Source: an uncultured Lachnospira sp. (GTDB lineage: Bacteria; Bacillota; Clostridia; Lachnospirales; Lachnospiraceae). From it: a stretch of 64,000 nt of DNA. Shown one piece after another: positions 9,145 to 17,161 of this stretch; positions within the stretch are counted from its first letter, which is position 1, and each line of letters starts with the position of its first letter. The translations under genes were made by a program, and so were the position numbers. The notes under the pieces were generated by a model. The model saw only the letters and a list, made by a program, of their open reading frames with translations. It did no database searches and was not told where the DNA came from. Location: assembly GCA_910589305.1 (NCBI GenBank), contig CAJUTV010000004.1:15890-79889 (forward strand), read 5' to 3'.

Positions 9145-9259
9145 TGGCAATCTTTGTGAGAAAATTAGCAAAGTACAATCAAGTATTATGATTTCTAAAA
9201 AGTAAAGGCATAATACTTGATTTATACATAATTCTCTACAATACGAAAGGAGTAAAAAA

Positions 9260-9964
9260 ATGATTTATACACGAGAAGTAGAAAACATGTGTCCAGTGGC
9301 ACAGGGCGTTTGTCATGGCGCAGCTCCAGTTCCTACAGAAGGAAAATGGGTGCAGAATAAGGAAGTGAAGGATATTTCTGGTTTTACACATGGTATTGGT
9401 TGGTGTGCGCCACAGCAGGGTGCATGTAAGCTTACACTGAATGTAAAAGAAGGAATTATTCAAGAAGCTTTGGTTGAGACAATTGGATGTTCGGGTATGA
9501 CTCATTCAGCAGCAATGGCAGCAGAGATTTTGCCAGGACTTACTGTTATGGAGGCATTAAACACAGACTTGGTATGTGATGCAATTAATACAGCTATGAG
9601 AGAGCTTTTCTTACAAATCGTTTATGGTAGAACTCAGAGTGCATTTTCTGAGGGTGGTCTTGCAGTTGGTGCAGGTCTTGAAGATTTAGGTAAAGGGCTT
9701 CGTTCGCAGGTTGGTACAATGTATGGTACACTTGAAAAGGGACCTCGTTATCTTGAAATGGCAGAAGGCTATGTAACAGGTATAGCATTAGATAAAGATA
9801 ACCAGATTATTGGCTATAAGTTCGTGAACCTTGGAAAAATGACCGATTTCATCAAGAAGGGCGATGACCCAACAACAGCATATGAGAAGGCGGCTGGTCA
9901 ATATGGTCGAGTTGATGATGCTGTTAAGATTATTGACCCTAGAACAGATGAAGAAGTTAAGTAA
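9260..9964 (+). CDS. NifU-like Fe-S assembly scaffold-type protein, partner of GGGtGRT
   Basis: This 234-residue protein contains a NifU N-terminal-like fold with conserved cysteines in GWCAPQQGACK and TIGCSGM. It is found next to GGGtGRT proteins in Clostridia, as here (14-bp gap). Its exact reaction is not established; annotation as an Fe-S cluster assembly scaffold rests on the domain. An N-terminal CPVAQGVCHG segment adds two more cysteines. AAAGGAG precedes ATG by 7 nt. The two genes form an operon closed by the inverted repeat at 11023. Confidence 0.8.
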   Translation: MIYTREVENMCPVAQGVCHGAAPVPTEGKWVQNKEVKDISGFTHGIGWCAPQQGACKLTLNVKEGIIQEALVETIGCSGMTHSAAMAAEILPGLTVMEALNTDLVCDAINTAMRELFLQIVYGRTQSAFSEGGLAVGAGLEDLGKGLRSQVGTMYGTLEKGPRYLEMAEGYVTGIALDKDNQIIGYKFVNLGKMTDFIKKGDDPTTAYEKAAGQYGRVDDAVKIIDPRTDEEVK

Positions 9965-9978
9965 GGAGGAGAACGAAG

Positions 9979-10989
9979 ATGGCATTATTTGAATCATATG
10001 AAAGAAGAATTAATCAGATTAACGCTGTTCTTGACAGCTATGGTATCTCTTCACTTGAAGAAGCAGAAAAGATTACCAAAGATGCAGGATTAGATGTTTA
10101 CAATATGGTAAAGGGCATTCAGCCAATATGTTTTGAAAACGCATGTTGGGCTTATACAGTAGGTGCTGCAATTGCTATTAAAAAAGGAGCTAGAAAAGCC
10201 TCTGAAGCTGCTGCCGCTATTGGAGAAGGCTTACAGGCTTTCTGTATTCCAGGTTCTGTTGCTGACCAAAGAAAGGTTGGACTTGGACATGGAAATTTGG
10301 GCAAGATGCTTCTTGAGGAAGATACAGAATGTTTCGCATTTCTTGCAGGACATGAATCATTTGCAGCAGCAGAGGGTGCTATTGGTATTGCAGAGAAGGC
10401 AAACAAGGTTCGTCAAAAACCGCTTCGTGTTATCTTAAATGGTCTTGGCAAAGATGCAGCGAAGGTTATTTCAAGAATTAATGGTTTTACATTTGTAGAG
10501 ACACAGATGGATTACGCAACAGGTAAAGTAAATGAAGTTGAAAGAATTGCATACTCAGATGGTTTGCGTTCAAAAGTTAACTGCTATGGTGCTAATGATG
10601 TTACAGAAGGCGTAGCAATTATGTGGAAGGAAAATGTTGATATTTCAATTACAGGAAATTCTACAAATCCTACAAGATTCCAGCATCCAGTTGCAGGTAC
10701 ATACAAGAAAGAAAGACTTGAAGCTGGCAAGAAGTATTTTTCAGTTGCTTCAGGCGGCGGTACAGGACGTACACTTCACCCAGATAATATGGCTGCTGGT
10801 CCTGCTTCTTATGGTATGACCGATACAATGGGACGTATGCACTCTGATGCACAGTTTGCAGGTTCTTCATCGGTTCCAGCACATGTAGAGATGATGGGAC
10901 TTATCGGTATGGGTAACAACCCAATGGTAGGTGCTACAGTTGCTGTTGCTGTAAGTGTTGAGGAGGCAGCTAAGGCTGGGAAGTTTTAA
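9979..10989 (+). CDS. GGGtGRT family protein
   Basis: This 336-residue protein carries the family-defining motif GGGTGRTLHPD (about residues 258-268). The family is widespread in anaerobic Firmicutes, and its biochemical role is not known to me. It contains Gly/Ala-rich stretches (AIGEGLQAF, GLGHGNLGKMLLEE) that suggest a cofactor- or nucleotide-binding fold. AAGGAGGAG precedes the ATG. Tight coupling to the NifU-like gene suggests a joint Fe-S or redox function; this is inference. Confidence 0.88.
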   Translation: MALFESYERRINQINAVLDSYGISSLEEAEKITKDAGLDVYNMVKGIQPICFENACWAYTVGAAIAIKKGARKASEAAAAIGEGLQAFCIPGSVADQRKVGLGHGNLGKMLLEEDTECFAFLAGHESFAAAEGAIGIAEKANKVRQKPLRVILNGLGKDAAKVISRINGFTFVETQMDYATGKVNEVERIAYSDGLRSKVNCYGANDVTEGVAIMWKENVDISITGNSTNPTRFQHPVAGTYKKERLEAGKKYFSVASGGGTGRTLHPDNMAAGPASYGMTDTMGRMHSDAQFAGSSSVPAHVEMMGLIGMGNNPMVGATVAVAVSVEEAAKAGKF

Positions 10990-11022
10990 GAATAATTTAA
11001 AATCAAGGTTTTAAAAGTGTCA

Positions 11023-11081
11023 AGGAGTGGTAAAAATTAGGAAAATGTATGCAATTCATATATTGTTCCTATACCACTCCT
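11023..11081. terminator. Long inverted repeat after the GGGtGRT gene
   Basis: AGGAGTGGTA (11023-11032) pairs with TACCACTCCT (11072-11081), and TAGGAA pairs with TTCCTA inside. It probably terminates transcription from both sides, although there is no long T-run. Confidence 0.6.
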
Positions 11082-11111
11082 ATACTTATATTCCTACACT
11101 AAATAAATTTT

Positions 11112-11399
11112 CTATTTTATTTTTTCTATTTCTTTTTTAAGCATTTTTCTTTGAATATAAACTTTTTGGGTAATATCTGTAATGCTATGTTTCACTATGT
11201 CTTTGATAGCATATTCATCAATTCCATATTTTTTAGCCATAGTTACAAAGTGCATTTTTCCATCATACGCTCGATGTTTGGGATTCAATTTTAAGTTATC
11301 TCGTATCTTATTAAATCTCTTTTGATATTTATTGTATGTAAATAAAAACTTATTTAAGTAAGTAGTAACTTTACCTAGACGACTAAATACAAGGCAAGG
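11112..11399 (-). pseudogene. Tyrosine recombinase (phage-type integrase) C-terminal remnant
   Basis: This open segment of 95 codons is preceded by two in-frame stops and has no start. Its translation matches the catalytic end of tyrosine recombinases: NLKLNPKHRAYDGKMHFVTM, then GIDEYAIKDIVKHSI and TQKVYIQR with the tyrosine nucleophile. The box II arginine expected in DGR appears as Lys (DGK). Only the last third of an integrase remains. It marks an old integrated element, perhaps with the Rpn gene that follows. Confidence 0.75.
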
Positions 11400-11447
11400 T
11401 TATTATTTTCGCTTTTTGTCCTTATTTATATAGACAAACAGTATAAT

Positions 11448-11633
11448 ATGAAAAAATGTATTATAAAGAATGTCTATATCTTTAAAGCCTATGATAGTGC
11501 AGGTGTACAAATCAGTGTTTCAGATACCATAGCGATTGCTACAAATTTTATAATTATATTAGAATCTGGCGAAGAGAAGGTATTGTATGAAATGCTAAAA
11601 AATTCAATAGTTGTTGTAACAAAAAGTAGTTGA
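11448..11633 (+). CDS. Doubtful small ORF, 61 codons
   Basis: ATG AAA AAA begins a 61-residue frame with no recognisable Shine-Dalgarno and no family resemblance. The product is hydrophobic in the middle (IATNFIIILESG). It lies between the integrase remnant and the Rpn gene and may be debris. I list it only because nothing else explains this gap. Confidence 0.2.
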   Translation: MKKCIIKNVYIFKAYDSAGVQISVSDTIAIATNFIIILESGEEKVLYEMLKNSIVVVTKSS

Positions 11634-11691
11634 AAAAAATAAAAAAATATGTAAAAATAAAGAAAAGTTATAAAAGGCTGAAAGTGGTGTT

Positions 11692-12507
11692 ATGAAACAT
11701 ACAAGGGAAGAAATAGTAACCATACTACAGGAACAAAGACCAATCGATGACGTATTGTTTGAAGTTTTGGCAAGTGATAAGGATTTTTGTCAAGAGATAC
11801 TACGAGTGATATTAGAGGATGAAGCCCTTATTGTAGAAGAGGTAGAGGTTCAAAAAGAAGAGAAAAATCTGGTAGGACGTTCTGTACGATTAGATGCCTT
11901 GTGTATATTAGGTGATGGAACACTTTGTAATGTGGAAGTGCAGAGGTCAAATAATGATAATAATTTTAAAAGGATACGATATAATGCGTCATGTATCACA
12001 GCTAGTGAAACAGAACCAGGAAGTCGATTTGAAAATGTACCCAATGTAATTATAGTTTATATATCAGAGTTTGATATATTAAAGCAGAATAAAACAACAT
12101 ATCATATTGATAAAATTGTACGAGAAACTGGTAAAAAAATAGAGGATGGGTTACAGACGGTTTGTGTAAACTGTAAGGTAAATGATGGAAGTCGTATAGC
12201 AAAGCTTATGCAACTTTTTAAGCAAAGTGAGGTCAATGAACCAGAGTTTCCAGCTTTTACGAATCGAATGCAATACATCAAACATTCAGAAGGAGGTAAA
12301 AGAGAAATGTATGGAGTTGCTGAACGAATACACCTTCTTGGAGTAGAAGAGGGCAAACAAGAGGGCAGACAAGAAGGCAAAACAGAAATGATACAAGAAA
12401 TGTTATTACAAGATGTGCCTATCAATGTTATTGCTCAGTATGCAAAGATGGATGCAGAACGTATTTTAAAAATACAACAGGATATGATAGAAAATGGACA
12501 ATTATAA
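11692..12507 (+). CDS. Rpn family recombination-promoting nuclease / PD-(D/E)XK putative transposase
   Basis: This 271-residue protein belongs to the Rpn/PDDEXK_2 family, DNA endonucleases that promote RecA-independent recombination in E. coli RpnA. The catalytic core is visible: RLDALCILGDGTLCNVEVQR (about residues 67-86) supplies the Asp and the ExQ residues. A short charged repeat, EEGKQEGRQEGKTEM, precedes the C-terminal helix, typical of the family. The Shine-Dalgarno is weak. The gene follows an integrase remnant and is closed by the terminator at 12590. Families like this are multicopy in Clostridia and often inserted. Confidence 0.85.
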   Translation: MKHTREEIVTILQEQRPIDDVLFEVLASDKDFCQEILRVILEDEALIVEEVEVQKEEKNLVGRSVRLDALCILGDGTLCNVEVQRSNNDNNFKRIRYNASCITASETEPGSRFENVPNVIIVYISEFDILKQNKTTYHIDKIVRETGKKIEDGLQTVCVNCKVNDGSRIAKLMQLFKQSEVNEPEFPAFTNRMQYIKHSEGGKREMYGVAERIHLLGVEEGKQEGRQEGKTEMIQEMLLQDVPINVIAQYAKMDAERILKIQQDMIENGQL

Positions 12508-12589
12508 ATGAATGAAAGAATAAATATAAAAAGAAGATAAGTTTTTTCTTTTATTGTGTTATCAATTATTTAATTTATATTAATGTTTA

Positions 12590-12633
12590 AAAGCAGTTAT
12601 TAGGAATGTGTTTCCTAGTAGCTGCTTTTTTGT
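12590..12633 (+). terminator. Intrinsic terminator after the Rpn gene
   Basis: AAGCAGTTATTAGGAA pairs with TTCCTAGTAGCTGCTT (one G-T pair) and is followed by a T-run. Confidence 0.8.
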
Positions 12634-12793
12634 ATACTTTCTTTATTTTTGAATAATAACATATTTATTCAGAAAGAAATTATAAAATTTGAGATGGTTA
12701 AAAAATAGCCAAATCAAAAATATTATGTTGGACTGATGAATGAAATGTTATTTTCAAAATTTATCAGTCTTGAAAATAAGGAGGAAGTATTGT

Positions 12794-12892
12794 ATGAACT
12801 TCAACAAGTGCTCAAATCTTAAAAGACACTATGATTTTCTTAACACAAGTAAATATTATTGGGTTCATTATGATAAAACAGCAGAATCTTAA
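12794..12892 (+). CDS. Possible small protein, 32 residues
   Basis: ATG 12794 follows AAGGAGG at good spacing (about 9 nt) and opens a frame of 32 codons beginning MNFNKCSNLKRHYDF and rich in Tyr, His and Lys. No family is recognised. It ends 3 bp before the -35 box of the next gene. It could be a true small protein, a leader peptide or the front of a lost gene. A second frame with MNEMLFSKFISLENKEE crosses the same Shine-Dalgarno. Confidence 0.3.
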   Translation: MNFNKCSNLKRHYDFLNTSKYYWVHYDKTAES

Positions 12893-12894
12893 TA

Positions 12895-12934
12895 TTGACA
12901 CTGTAAAGATATCAAGTTATAATGTTTACAGTGT
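12895..12934 (+). promoter_or_regulatory. Promoter with overlapping TetR operator
   Basis: TTGACA (12895-12900), a 17-nt spacer and TATAAT (12918-12923) form a consensus promoter. An inverted repeat, ACACTGTAAA (12898-12907) and TTTACAGTGT (12925-12934), brackets the spacer and -10 box, so repressor binding would occlude RNA polymerase. The regulator encoded 26 bp downstream is the obvious ligand. Confidence 0.85.
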
Positions 12935-12959
12935 TAAGATTAAAATAGGAGGTTGACTG

Positions 12960-13550
12960 ATGGAAAAGAAACCTTATCATCATAAGAATTTAAAAAATGA
13001 ATTAATAGAAAAAGGAATAGAGCTAGTAAATAAGTTTGGATTAGAACAATTATCTTTGCGCAAAGTGGCACAGGCTTGCAATGTAAGTCATGCGGCACCA
13101 TATAGTCATTTTTCAAACAAAGAAGAACTGTTTAGAGCAATGCAGCTTCATATCACTGAACAATTTACGGCAATATTACAGCAGACAATTTCAAAATATC
13201 AAGGAAGCCCAATGTTTTTGGCAGAGTTTGGAAAAGCATATATTTCATTTTTTATCAATAATCCGCAATATTTTGAATTTTTATTGCAGCAGGGAAATAT
13301 GCAGATTTGTTTAGATATAGACAGCAAAGAACAAGATAATTATAAACCGTTTGTTATTTACAAAGAACAGGTGCTTCAATTGCTTCAATATTCAGATATG
13401 ACCTCAGAGAAAAAAGAAGATTTTGTGATTGCTCTTTTTGCATATGTACATGGATTAACTGCTTTAGCAACAATGAAAAATGTTCATTATAGTAAAAAAT
13501 GGGAAGATAAGTTATCTGATTTAATTCAAACGTTTTCCTGTGATTTCTAA
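12960..13550 (+). CDS. TetR/AcrR regulator with WHG-type C-terminal domain
   Basis: This 196-residue repressor has an N-terminal TetR helix-turn-helix (ELVNKFGLEQLSLRKVAQACNV ending at SHAAPYSHFSNKEEL, about residues 20-60). The C-terminal half resembles the WHG domain (FGKAYISFFINNPQYFEFL). AGGAGG lies 7 nt before ATG. It has its own promoter and operator. A copy of the dispersed repeat separates it from two flavoprotein genes, which may be its targets. The inducer is unknown. Confidence 0.9.
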   Translation: MEKKPYHHKNLKNELIEKGIELVNKFGLEQLSLRKVAQACNVSHAAPYSHFSNKEELFRAMQLHITEQFTAILQQTISKYQGSPMFLAEFGKAYISFFINNPQYFEFLLQQGNMQICLDIDSKEQDNYKPFVIYKEQVLQLLQYSDMTSEKKEDFVIALFAYVHGLTALATMKNVHYSKKWEDKLSDLIQTFSCDF

Positions 13551-13608
13551 AAATGTACTGAAACATAACGAATACTTTATGTCTATGTGTTACTTCATAT
13601 GTAGTTAG

Positions 13609-13745
13609 TTAAGCGGATATTCGCAATCCGCTACGCTACTTGCTCGGGTGTTTGACACCCTAACCTCATAGCTACTATCGTAACGCAAGTCCCCCCCACT
13701 TATGCCTTTGCAGCATTGAAGTGGGAGACTTCTTTGATGAGGTTA
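13609..13745 (-). repeat. Dispersed hairpin repeat, copy 2
   Basis: Read on the minus strand, this copy runs from TAACCTCATCAAAGAAGTC through a hairpin CCCACTT...AAGTGGGGG, the palindrome GGGTGTCAAACACCC and GCAAGTAGCGTAGCGGATTG to ATATCCGCTTAA. It aligns with the copies at 31413 and 50843. Multiple internal hairpins and no reading frame suggest a non-autonomous, palindrome-rich element. Confidence 0.85.
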
Positions 13746-13782
13746 TATTCTTATATAAAAGTCAGCAGAAATGAGGAATATT

Positions 13783-14271
13783 ATGAAATTAATTATTACA
13801 GATATTGAAGATTTTAATATTACTATAAATGGAAAATATAAAATTATAAAACCGCAAGAAAAGATTAATCATTGCATTGGCTGTTTTGGCTGTTGGGTTA
13901 AAACACCAGGACAATGTGTAATTAGGGATGGTTTTGAAAAAACAGGTATAAAAATGAGTCGATGTAGTGAACTTATTTTAGTTAGCCAGTGTTTTTATGG
14001 CAGTGTGAGTCCATTTATAAAAATGGTTCAGGATAGAGCTATTTCTTATATTCATCCTGATTTTGTAATGCGAAAAGGTGAAATGCATCATAAACGTAGA
14101 TATGAAAATGTGATTGCACTCTCTGCATTTTTTTATGGAGAAAAGATTACAGATATGGAAAAAAATACTGCAAAAAGTATAATACAAGCCAATGCAGATA
14201 ATTATGACGGATTTGTAAAAAATGTTTGTTTTTATCCGTCTATAAAAGAATTGGAGGAGGTTACATTATGA
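13783..14271 (+). CDS. Iron-sulfur flavoprotein-like / NAD(P)H-dependent FMN reductase family protein
   Basis: This 162-residue protein carries a compact cysteine motif C31-x2-C34-x2-C37-x7-C45 (HCIGCFGCWVKTPGQC), as in iron-sulfur flavoproteins that bind a 4Fe-4S cluster beside FMN. The usual N-terminal GSPR phosphate loop is not present, so the FMN site may be incomplete or shared with the next protein, whose gene overlaps by 4 bp (ATGA). ATG 13783 is preferred over the in-frame ATG at 13771, which lies inside the GAGGA site. The substrate is unknown. Confidence 0.75.
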   Translation: MKLIITDIEDFNITINGKYKIIKPQEKINHCIGCFGCWVKTPGQCVIRDGFEKTGIKMSRCSELILVSQCFYGSVSPFIKMVQDRAISYIHPDFVMRKGEMHHKRRYENVIALSAFFYGEKITDMEKNTAKSIIQANADNYDGFVKNVCFYPSIKELEEVTL

Positions 14272-14909
14272 AAATTGCATTGATTGATGGGAGCCCTAAA
14301 ATTAATAATAGTGCCAGTAGTGTTCTTTTGGAAGATTTAAAATATTTTTTTGCTCAAGACAAAGTAGAACTTATAGAAATGGGATTACATACGTTGGTTG
14401 TGTCCGAAGAAATCGTAAAACAATTAAAACGTGCGGATATATGGATATTTGCATTGCCTCTTTACGTTGATGGTATTCCAAGTCATTTATTGTCTTGTTT
14501 TATTCAGATAGAGAATAGAATAAACGATATATGTAAAAAATATACAAAAAATGTTTATAGTATTGTTAATTGCGGCTTTTATGAGGGCGAACAGACAGAG
14601 CCAGCATTGCAGATTTTGGAAAATTGGTGTTGTAAAGCGCAGCTCAATTGGTGCGGAGGTGTTGGCGTCGGAGGAGGTGGCAGTCTTTCTATGCTGCCTA
14701 AGACGCGTCATGGACGAGGTCCAAAAGCGCCTATTGATAAAATGTTAAAACATTTTGCAGAAAAAATAATAAAACAGGAAATACAAAAAAATCAATATGT
14801 ATCGGTTGGGATGCCACGATTTATGTATCAATTATGCGCACAGATAGGCTGGCGGCAATTAATAAGAAAAAATGGCGGTAAAATAAAAGATTTGGGAAGA
14901 AAATTTTAA
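14268..14909 (+). CDS. Flavodoxin-fold NAD(P)H-dependent oxidoreductase
   Basis: This 213-residue protein begins KIALIDGSPKINNSAS, the FMN phosphate loop of the FMN-reductase/flavodoxin-like fold, followed by ADIWIFALPLYVDGIPSHL, the second FMN-contact segment. A Gly-rich loop (GVGVGGGGSLSM) lies near residue 135. The start codon overlaps the stop of the upstream Fe-S flavoprotein gene with GGAGGAGG before it, so the two are translationally coupled and probably work as a pair in electron transfer. The substrate is unknown. Confidence 0.8.
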   Translation: MKIALIDGSPKINNSASSVLLEDLKYFFAQDKVELIEMGLHTLVVSEEIVKQLKRADIWIFALPLYVDGIPSHLLSCFIQIENRINDICKKYTKNVYSIVNCGFYEGEQTEPALQILENWCCKAQLNWCGGVGVGGGGSLSMLPKTRHGRGPKAPIDKMLKHFAEKIIKQEIQKNQYVSVGMPRFMYQLCAQIGWRQLIRKNGGKIKDLGRKF

Positions 14910-14990
14910 GAATGATATGGAAAGAAAACAATATGTTGACAAAATTTTGATTTTTTAGCAGTATACTTTTTGTGAGAGGAGAGTGTTTGC

Positions 14991-15665
14991 ATGAAATATA
15001 AAATTTTAATTGTAGATGATGAAGAAATGATGACAGAATTGCTTTCTGATTATTTGAGTGATGAAGGGTATGAAACTTATATAGCAAACGACGCTGCTCA
15101 AGCGTTAAAGCTGTTACCCAAAAATCCAGATATTATCATATTGGATATTAATATGCCAGGTATAGATGGGTTGGAGTTGTGCAAAAATATACGCGCTCAT
15201 ATTTTTTGTCCGATTCTTTTTGTAACGGCAAGGATTACAGAGCAAGATAAAATAAATGGCTTGCAATATGGGGGAGATGACTATATTACAAAACCGTTTA
15301 GTTTAAAGGAACTTTCTGCAAGAATTGCTGCACATCTGCGAAGAGATGAGCGAAGCCATAGGAAAGCAGCTGTTCTTACTTCAGGAGAATTACTTGTCAA
15401 TCTTTCACAGCGCAGCATTTTTTATAAGGATAAAGAAATTGATATGTCAAAAAAAGAGTTTGAAATTATTGAATTTCTTTTGACAAATGCAGGACAAGTG
15501 TTTGACAAGGAGCGTATTTATGAACGAATTTGGGGATATGATGCGGAGGGCAGTGCTGATGTTATCAAAGAACATATCCGAAAAATCCGTGCAAAATTTT
15601 ATGAAGCAACAGGAAAAAATTATATAGAAACAGTTTGGGGTGTGGGATATAAATGGAATCGTTAA
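14991..15665 (+). CDS. OmpR/PhoB family response regulator
   Basis: This 224-residue regulator has a receiver domain (acidic pair at Asp9-Asp10, phospho-acceptor Asp52 in ILDINMPG, Lys101 in ITKPFS) and a C-terminal winged helix (about residues 125-222, ending IETVWGVGYKW). GAGAGGAG precedes ATG. Its gene overlaps the histidine kinase gene by 13 bp. The arrangement, with an ABC transporter downstream, is like that of SpaRK or NisRK-type and peptide-sensing systems. Confidence 0.93.
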   Translation: MKYKILIVDDEEMMTELLSDYLSDEGYETYIANDAAQALKLLPKNPDIIILDINMPGIDGLELCKNIRAHIFCPILFVTARITEQDKINGLQYGGDDYITKPFSLKELSARIAAHLRRDERSHRKAAVLTSGELLVNLSQRSIFYKDKEIDMSKKEFEIIEFLLTNAGQVFDKERIYERIWGYDAEGSADVIKEHIRKIRAKFYEATGKNYIETVWGVGYKWNR

Positions 15666-16939
15666 AAAGTAAATGGAGCAGTTTACCGTTGCGGCGTTTT
15701 TTTATTTTAACAGTATTTTTTTCTACGGGTATAGTGGTTTTGTTATCAGCACTTATCATTAGTTTTTGCATATCGTTTCGCCATTGGCTTTTGCCAGACT
15801 CTAATGCAGTATATCTGACAATAGAAAAAACATCACCAGATGGCGTTATTTCAACACAAACCCATCTTTTAAAATATGGAAAAGATTTAGAACAGTTACC
15901 TACTCTTTTTTATAAAGGAGATGGTGTTTTGAACTATGAAGATATTTCAAAGGTAAGATACAACGTTCAAAAAATTGAAAATACCTTTGATAAACTTTCT
16001 CCAAAAAGAAAATTTGCCTATCAAATTTGTGGGGTGCTGATGATAATAGCGCCAGCAATATTGGCTTTTATGGGAATTATTTTATGCGGATTGTATTTTT
16101 ATCGAAAAAAGCTGAAACAACCACTAGAATTACTATCTTGTGCTACAATCCAAATTGCCAAACAAAATCTTGATTTTGAACTTATTTATAACTGCAATGA
16201 TGAAATGGGGGCGCTGTGTGATTCTTTTGAAAAAATGCGGAATGCTCTTTATGAAAATAATAAAGTGATGTGGGAAATGCTTGAAGAACGACAGCTTATA
16301 CAAGCTTCAGTAGCACATGATTTGCGCAATCCTATTGCTATTATTGAAGGATATACCGAATATTTAGATTCAGGTCTTAAGAATGGTACAATAAGTTATG
16401 AAAAAATTGGACATATTGTAAACAATCTAAATATGGCGGCAAAGAGGTTAGAGCAGTATACAGAATCGGTTCGACTTTTAAATCAATCCGAACAAACGCC
16501 GTTACATCAAGAAACAGTTTTAGCAAAAGAATTGATAAACAATGTAACACAAGACTTTATGATTTTAGCAGAACAAAATAATATTATTTTGCAAGTAACA
16601 CAAGATTTATCAGATGAAAAAATGCAGATTGATGTTTCTGTACTGTATCGTATTCTTGAAAATATTATAAATAATGCACTTCGCTTTGTAGAAAAACAAA
16701 TTAATATTCATTTTGTGCTTTCTAAATCGGTTCTTTCAATTACTATTATAGATGATGGAGAGGGATTTCCTTTAGAAGTATTAAAACAAAAGAAAAAACT
16801 TATATGGACATCTGGAAAAAATGAACATATGGGTATTGGGTTAGCGGTTAGCAGGCTTTTATGTAAAAAACATGGCGGCAGTTTGGAGTTGTCCAATACA
16901 ACAGCTGGAGCCTGTGTAAAAATAAATCTTATAGTTTGA
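15653..16939 (+). CDS. Sensor histidine kinase, cognate of the 14991 regulator
   Basis: This 428-residue membrane kinase has two membrane segments (about 18-42 and 126-150) flanking an extracytoplasmic sensor of about 80 residues. A HAMP-like linker follows, then a HisKA domain with His222 in VAHDLRNPIA and a HATPase domain (NIINNALRFV; DDGEGFP; GIGLAVSRLL). It would phosphorylate the regulator encoded just upstream. The short extracellular sensor and the ABC genes downstream suggest sensing of a peptide, antibiotic or envelope signal; this is inference. Confidence 0.92.
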   Translation: MESLKSKWSSLPLRRFFILTVFFSTGIVVLLSALIISFCISFRHWLLPDSNAVYLTIEKTSPDGVISTQTHLLKYGKDLEQLPTLFYKGDGVLNYEDISKVRYNVQKIENTFDKLSPKRKFAYQICGVLMIIAPAILAFMGIILCGLYFYRKKLKQPLELLSCATIQIAKQNLDFELIYNCNDEMGALCDSFEKMRNALYENNKVMWEMLEERQLIQASVAHDLRNPIAIIEGYTEYLDSGLKNGTISYEKIGHIVNNLNMAAKRLEQYTESVRLLNQSEQTPLHQETVLAKELINNVTQDFMILAEQNNIILQVTQDLSDEKMQIDVSVLYRILENIINNALRFVEKQINIHFVLSKSVLSITIIDDGEGFPLEVLKQKKKLIWTSGKNEHMGIGLAVSRLLCKKHGGSLELSNTTAGACVKINLIV

Positions 16940-17096
16940 CGATTTTTTGACTTTTCTTATATAAAATTCCTTTAGTAGAAAAAATTGATTGATTTGTAGT
17001 TGTATGTTTATGTTTTATTTAATACAAAAAAATTAAACAAGTAACAAAGTGGATTGCGAGTATCCACTTCACTTTTCAATTTTTTCAAAAAAAGCA

Positions 17097-17137
17097 GTGT
17101 AGAAATAAAGTTTTTTTCTATTGCGCAATTTCTACAC
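17097..17137 (+). promoter_or_regulatory. 5' leader hairpin of the lipoprotein gene
   Basis: GTGTAGAAAT (17097-17106) pairs perfectly with ATTTCTACAC (17128-17137). It lacks a T-run and lies 8 nt before CAGAATGGAGGA, the ribosome-binding leader motif also used by purA. A degenerate repeat end (GTGGATTGCGAGTATCCAC) lies just upstream at 17049-17067. Confidence 0.5.
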
Positions 17138-17161
17138 GACATTTCAGAATGGAGGATTTTT

